Below are positions 19,351 through 20,920 of a stretch of DNA of 20,920 nt, in pieces (the first letter of the stretch is position 1; every line of letters begins with the position of its first letter). The notes under the pieces are model-generated. The model ran no database searches. It saw only the letters and a program-made list of their open reading frames with translations, and had not been told where the DNA came from. The translations under genes and the position numbers were made by a program. This DNA comes from Prevotella sp. UBA3776 (lineage in GTDB: Bacteria > Bacteroidota > Bacteroidia > Bacteroidales > Bacteroidaceae): assembly GCA_002369515.1 (NCBI GenBank), contig DFFM01000032.1, positions 16,599 through 37,518 of the forward strand. Reading direction: 5' to 3'.

Positions 19351-19737
19351 TTAACGCTTGCTGAACTGGAAGCGACGACGAGCCTTCGGCTGTCCCGGCT
19401 TCTTGCGCTCAACGGCACGAGAGTCGCGGGTGAGGAAACCGTGGTCCTTCAGGTTCTTCTTGTCCTCAGCGTTGATCTTTACCAGTGCGCGGGCGATGGC
19501 CAGACGCAGAGCCTGGCTCTGTCCAGTGAAACCGCCACCGTCGAGGTTGGCCTTAATGTCGTATTTCTCAACCACTTCGAGCAGAGCCAGCGGCTGACGA
19601 ACCACATACTGCAGAATGGCTGATGGGAAATATTGGTCGATATCTACTTTGTTGATGGTAATCTTGCCAGTACCCTCGGTCACATAAACACGTGCTATTG
19701 CACTCTTGCGGCGACCTATTGCATTGATCATTTCCAT
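19351..19737 (-). CDS. rpsI: 30S ribosomal protein S9
   Basis: A 128-residue S9. INAIGRRKSAIARVY at the N-terminus, GGGFTGQSQALRLAIARAL in the middle, and the basic tail ending RRRFQFSKR are diagnostic. The C-terminal Lys-Arg reaches the ribosomal P site. It lies 43 bases downstream of rplM, the conserved L13-S9 pair, and is surely co-transcribed. Confidence 0.98.
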   Translation of the reverse strand: MEMINAIGRRKSAIARVYVTEGTGKITINKVDIDQYFPSAILQYVVRQPLALLEVVEKYDIKANLDGGGFTGQSQALRLAIARALVKINAEDKKNLKDHGFLTRDSRAVERKKPGQPKARRRFQFSKR

Positions 19738-19780
19738 AATGTCTCTTTTTAATGTTTAATCTTTAATTTTTCTTACTTTC

Positions 19781-20242
19781 TTACTTGTACTGGTTGATGT
19801 CGATAGCCTTCGGCTGCTGAGCCTCGTGCTGATGCTCGGTACCATTATAGATATAAAGGTTGTCGATGAGCTGACGGCCCAGGCGGCCTTTGGGAAGCAT
19901 GCCCTTCACGGCGTGGCGAAGAATCTTGTCCATGCCGTTGGGACGGCGGCGAAGCTCGGCAGGAGTCTGGAAGCGCTGACCACCGGGATAGCCCGTGTAG
20001 CGGGTATAGACCTTGTCAGTTTCTTTCTTGCCGGTGAAAACCACCTTGGCAGCGTTGATGATGATTACGTTGTCGCCGCAGTCTGCGTGCGGTGTGAAGT
20101 TGGGCTTGTACTTGCCGCGGATGAGCTTAGCCACCTTCGAGGCAAGGCGACCAACAACCTGGTCGGTTGCGTCAACCACAACCCACTCTTTCTTTGCTGT
20201 TTCCTTGTTGGCGGAAATAGTCTTGTAACTTAAAGTGTCCAT
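19781..20242 (-). CDS. rplM: 50S ribosomal protein L13
   Basis: A 153-residue L13, an early 23S rRNA-binding assembly protein. WVVVDATDQVVGRLAS, GDNVIIINAAKVVFTGKK and AVKGMLPKGRLGRQ are family marks. Start ATG 20242 is preceded by an A-rich region without Shine-Dalgarno. First gene of the operon, with a leader of about 315 bases upstream. L13 represses its own operon in some bacteria, and the structured leader makes that plausible here. Confidence 0.98.
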   Translation of the reverse strand: MDTLSYKTISANKETAKKEWVVVDATDQVVGRLASKVAKLIRGKYKPNFTPHADCGDNVIIINAAKVVFTGKKETDKVYTRYTGYPGGQRFQTPAELRRRPNGMDKILRHAVKGMLPKGRLGRQLIDNLYIYNGTEHQHEAQQPKAIDINQYK

Positions 20243-20560
20243 TTGTTAAACGAAATTTTTTAAAACGTTTTTTTTGATTAATCTGTTTTGGGGATATGTC
20301 GCCATCCCGCCCGCGCCTGGCTTGACGTACCTGGAAACGAGCAGACTCTCCGCCTGCCAGTGAGCAGCGATTCACAAACCGCGTGGCGATCGTCCTTCAG
20401 CCTCCGTTTCTCCAGCCCCGTTGCAAACGAGCGCAGAAACACACCTTATATATAAGTAAAGCGTAAGGCTTCCGTTCGAAGGCCGCTATTTACACACTGC
20501 CCTCGGGGGTTCTCGTTCGCGCCGCGAAGCGCGACTTGTGGCCCCACCAGAATTTTGCGG
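20243..20560 (-). promoter_or_regulatory. Long structured 5' leader of the rplM operon (putative)
   Basis: Between the -7 box at 20571-20564 and ATG 20242 there is a GC-rich non-coding stretch with several inverted repeats: GGC-TTC/GAAGCC near 20468-20485, palindrome CTTATATATAAG near 20447-20458, TTTCT/AGAAA enclosing CGTT/AACG (20407-20439), and GGGAT/ATCCC (20291-20308). The 50 bases next to the ATG are A-rich. No open frame is convincing. A ribosomal-protein autoregulatory leader is the likeliest role; I cannot match it to a named RNA family. Confidence 0.45.
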
Positions 20561-20563
20561 GTG

Positions 20564-20571
20564 CAAAGTTA
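20564..20571 (-). promoter_or_regulatory. -7 promoter element of the rplM-rpsI-rpsB-tsf operon
   Basis: On the minus strand TAACTTTG (20571-20564) matches TAnnTTTG exactly. The -33 region has no clear TTTG. It is the best promoter candidate upstream of rplM. Confidence 0.5.
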
Positions 20572-20664
20572 GTGAAAATTCGGCAGTTACACCGTTTCAC
20601 TCCTCCATTTTCTATTCCAATTTACGTTTTTTTAACGTCAAGACCGGCACCAGCCCCCCCAAAG

Positions 20665-20827
20665 CGACCACAGATTTCTCAGAGCACACAGATTATTTTT
20701 TTCAGCACAGAAATCTGAGGAATCCGTGGAAGCCGTGTGAGGAGGAACAAACGACCACAGATTGCACAGAGTACACAGATTATTTTTCAACACAGAAATC
20801 TGAGAAAATCCATGTGACGAAAACAAA
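20665..20827 (+). repeat. Two-copy direct repeat, 87-base period
   Basis: CGACCACAGATT begins at 20665 and again at 20752. Both copies continue through CACAGATTATTTTT and CACAGAAATCTGAG and end near AACAAA. The second copy is about ten bases shorter. Copy one contains the inverted pair AGATTTCT/AGAAATCT. There is no coding potential. The remaining sequence of 20572-20920 shows nothing I can identify. Confidence 0.7.
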
Positions 20828-20920
20828 CATTAATATGATCATCCGCAATCGTACCACCAAAAACGTTGTTTTAGGGGTAATATACTAAAAGAGACAGTTG
20901 GTTGAACGCTCCGCGTCGTT

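Noticed and set aside
20665..20827. Possible CRISPR array
   Set aside because: Only two diverged units of 87 bases, with no short constant repeats alternating with unique spacers and no cas genes.
20828..20920. Possible gene end entering from the right edge
   Set aside because: Only short open stretches on either strand and no recognisable protein sequence; too little to call.

Overview
The window looks like chromosome of a Prevotella-like member of the Bacteroidales. Evidence: a type IX secretion pair (PorU/PorV), a GH97 enzyme that closely resembles Bacteroides SusB, promoters of the TAnnTTTG (-7) type found only in Bacteroidota, A-rich start regions without Shine-Dalgarno sequences, and the ribosomal order rplM-rpsI-rpsB-tsf. 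The genus assignment is inference.

Layout, left to right. (1) 45-2258, minus strand: the wreck of an AsmA/TamB-type envelope gene (start and signal anchor kept, middle deleted, reading frame lost), preceded by a solitary AAA+ ATPase of the ATPase_2 type. (2) 2300-10792, plus strand: an alpha-glucan degradation cluster. It holds a SusB-like GH97 alpha-glucosidase, a type I pullulanase (GH13), a FucI-family sugar isomerase, a strong terminator, and a SusA-like GH13 neopullulanase/cyclomaltodextrinase. The three hydrolases carry signal peptides and are predicted to be periplasmic. No SusC/SusD/SusE/SusF importer or regulator gene lies in the window. The two putative activator-controlled promoters (2551 and 8820) share a LacI-operator-like motif at exactly the same distance (67 bases) upstream of the -7 element. 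(3) 10835-16867, minus strand: a compact probable operon fahA-like - porU - porV - ispF. (4) 17009-20242, minus strand: rplM - rpsI - rpsB - tsf, with a long structured leader in front of rplM and two unrelated inverted-repeat elements lodged in the rpsI-rpsB and rpsB-tsf gaps. (5) 20572-20920: gene-free, with a two-copy 87-base direct repeat.

Most genes are conserved and ordinary. I do not see an undescribed multi-gene system. The points most worth a second look are the shared operator at fixed spacing, the Gly-X-Y insertion beside the pullulanase active site, the gutted AsmA-like gene with its promoter intact, and the structured non-coding elements in the ribosomal operon.
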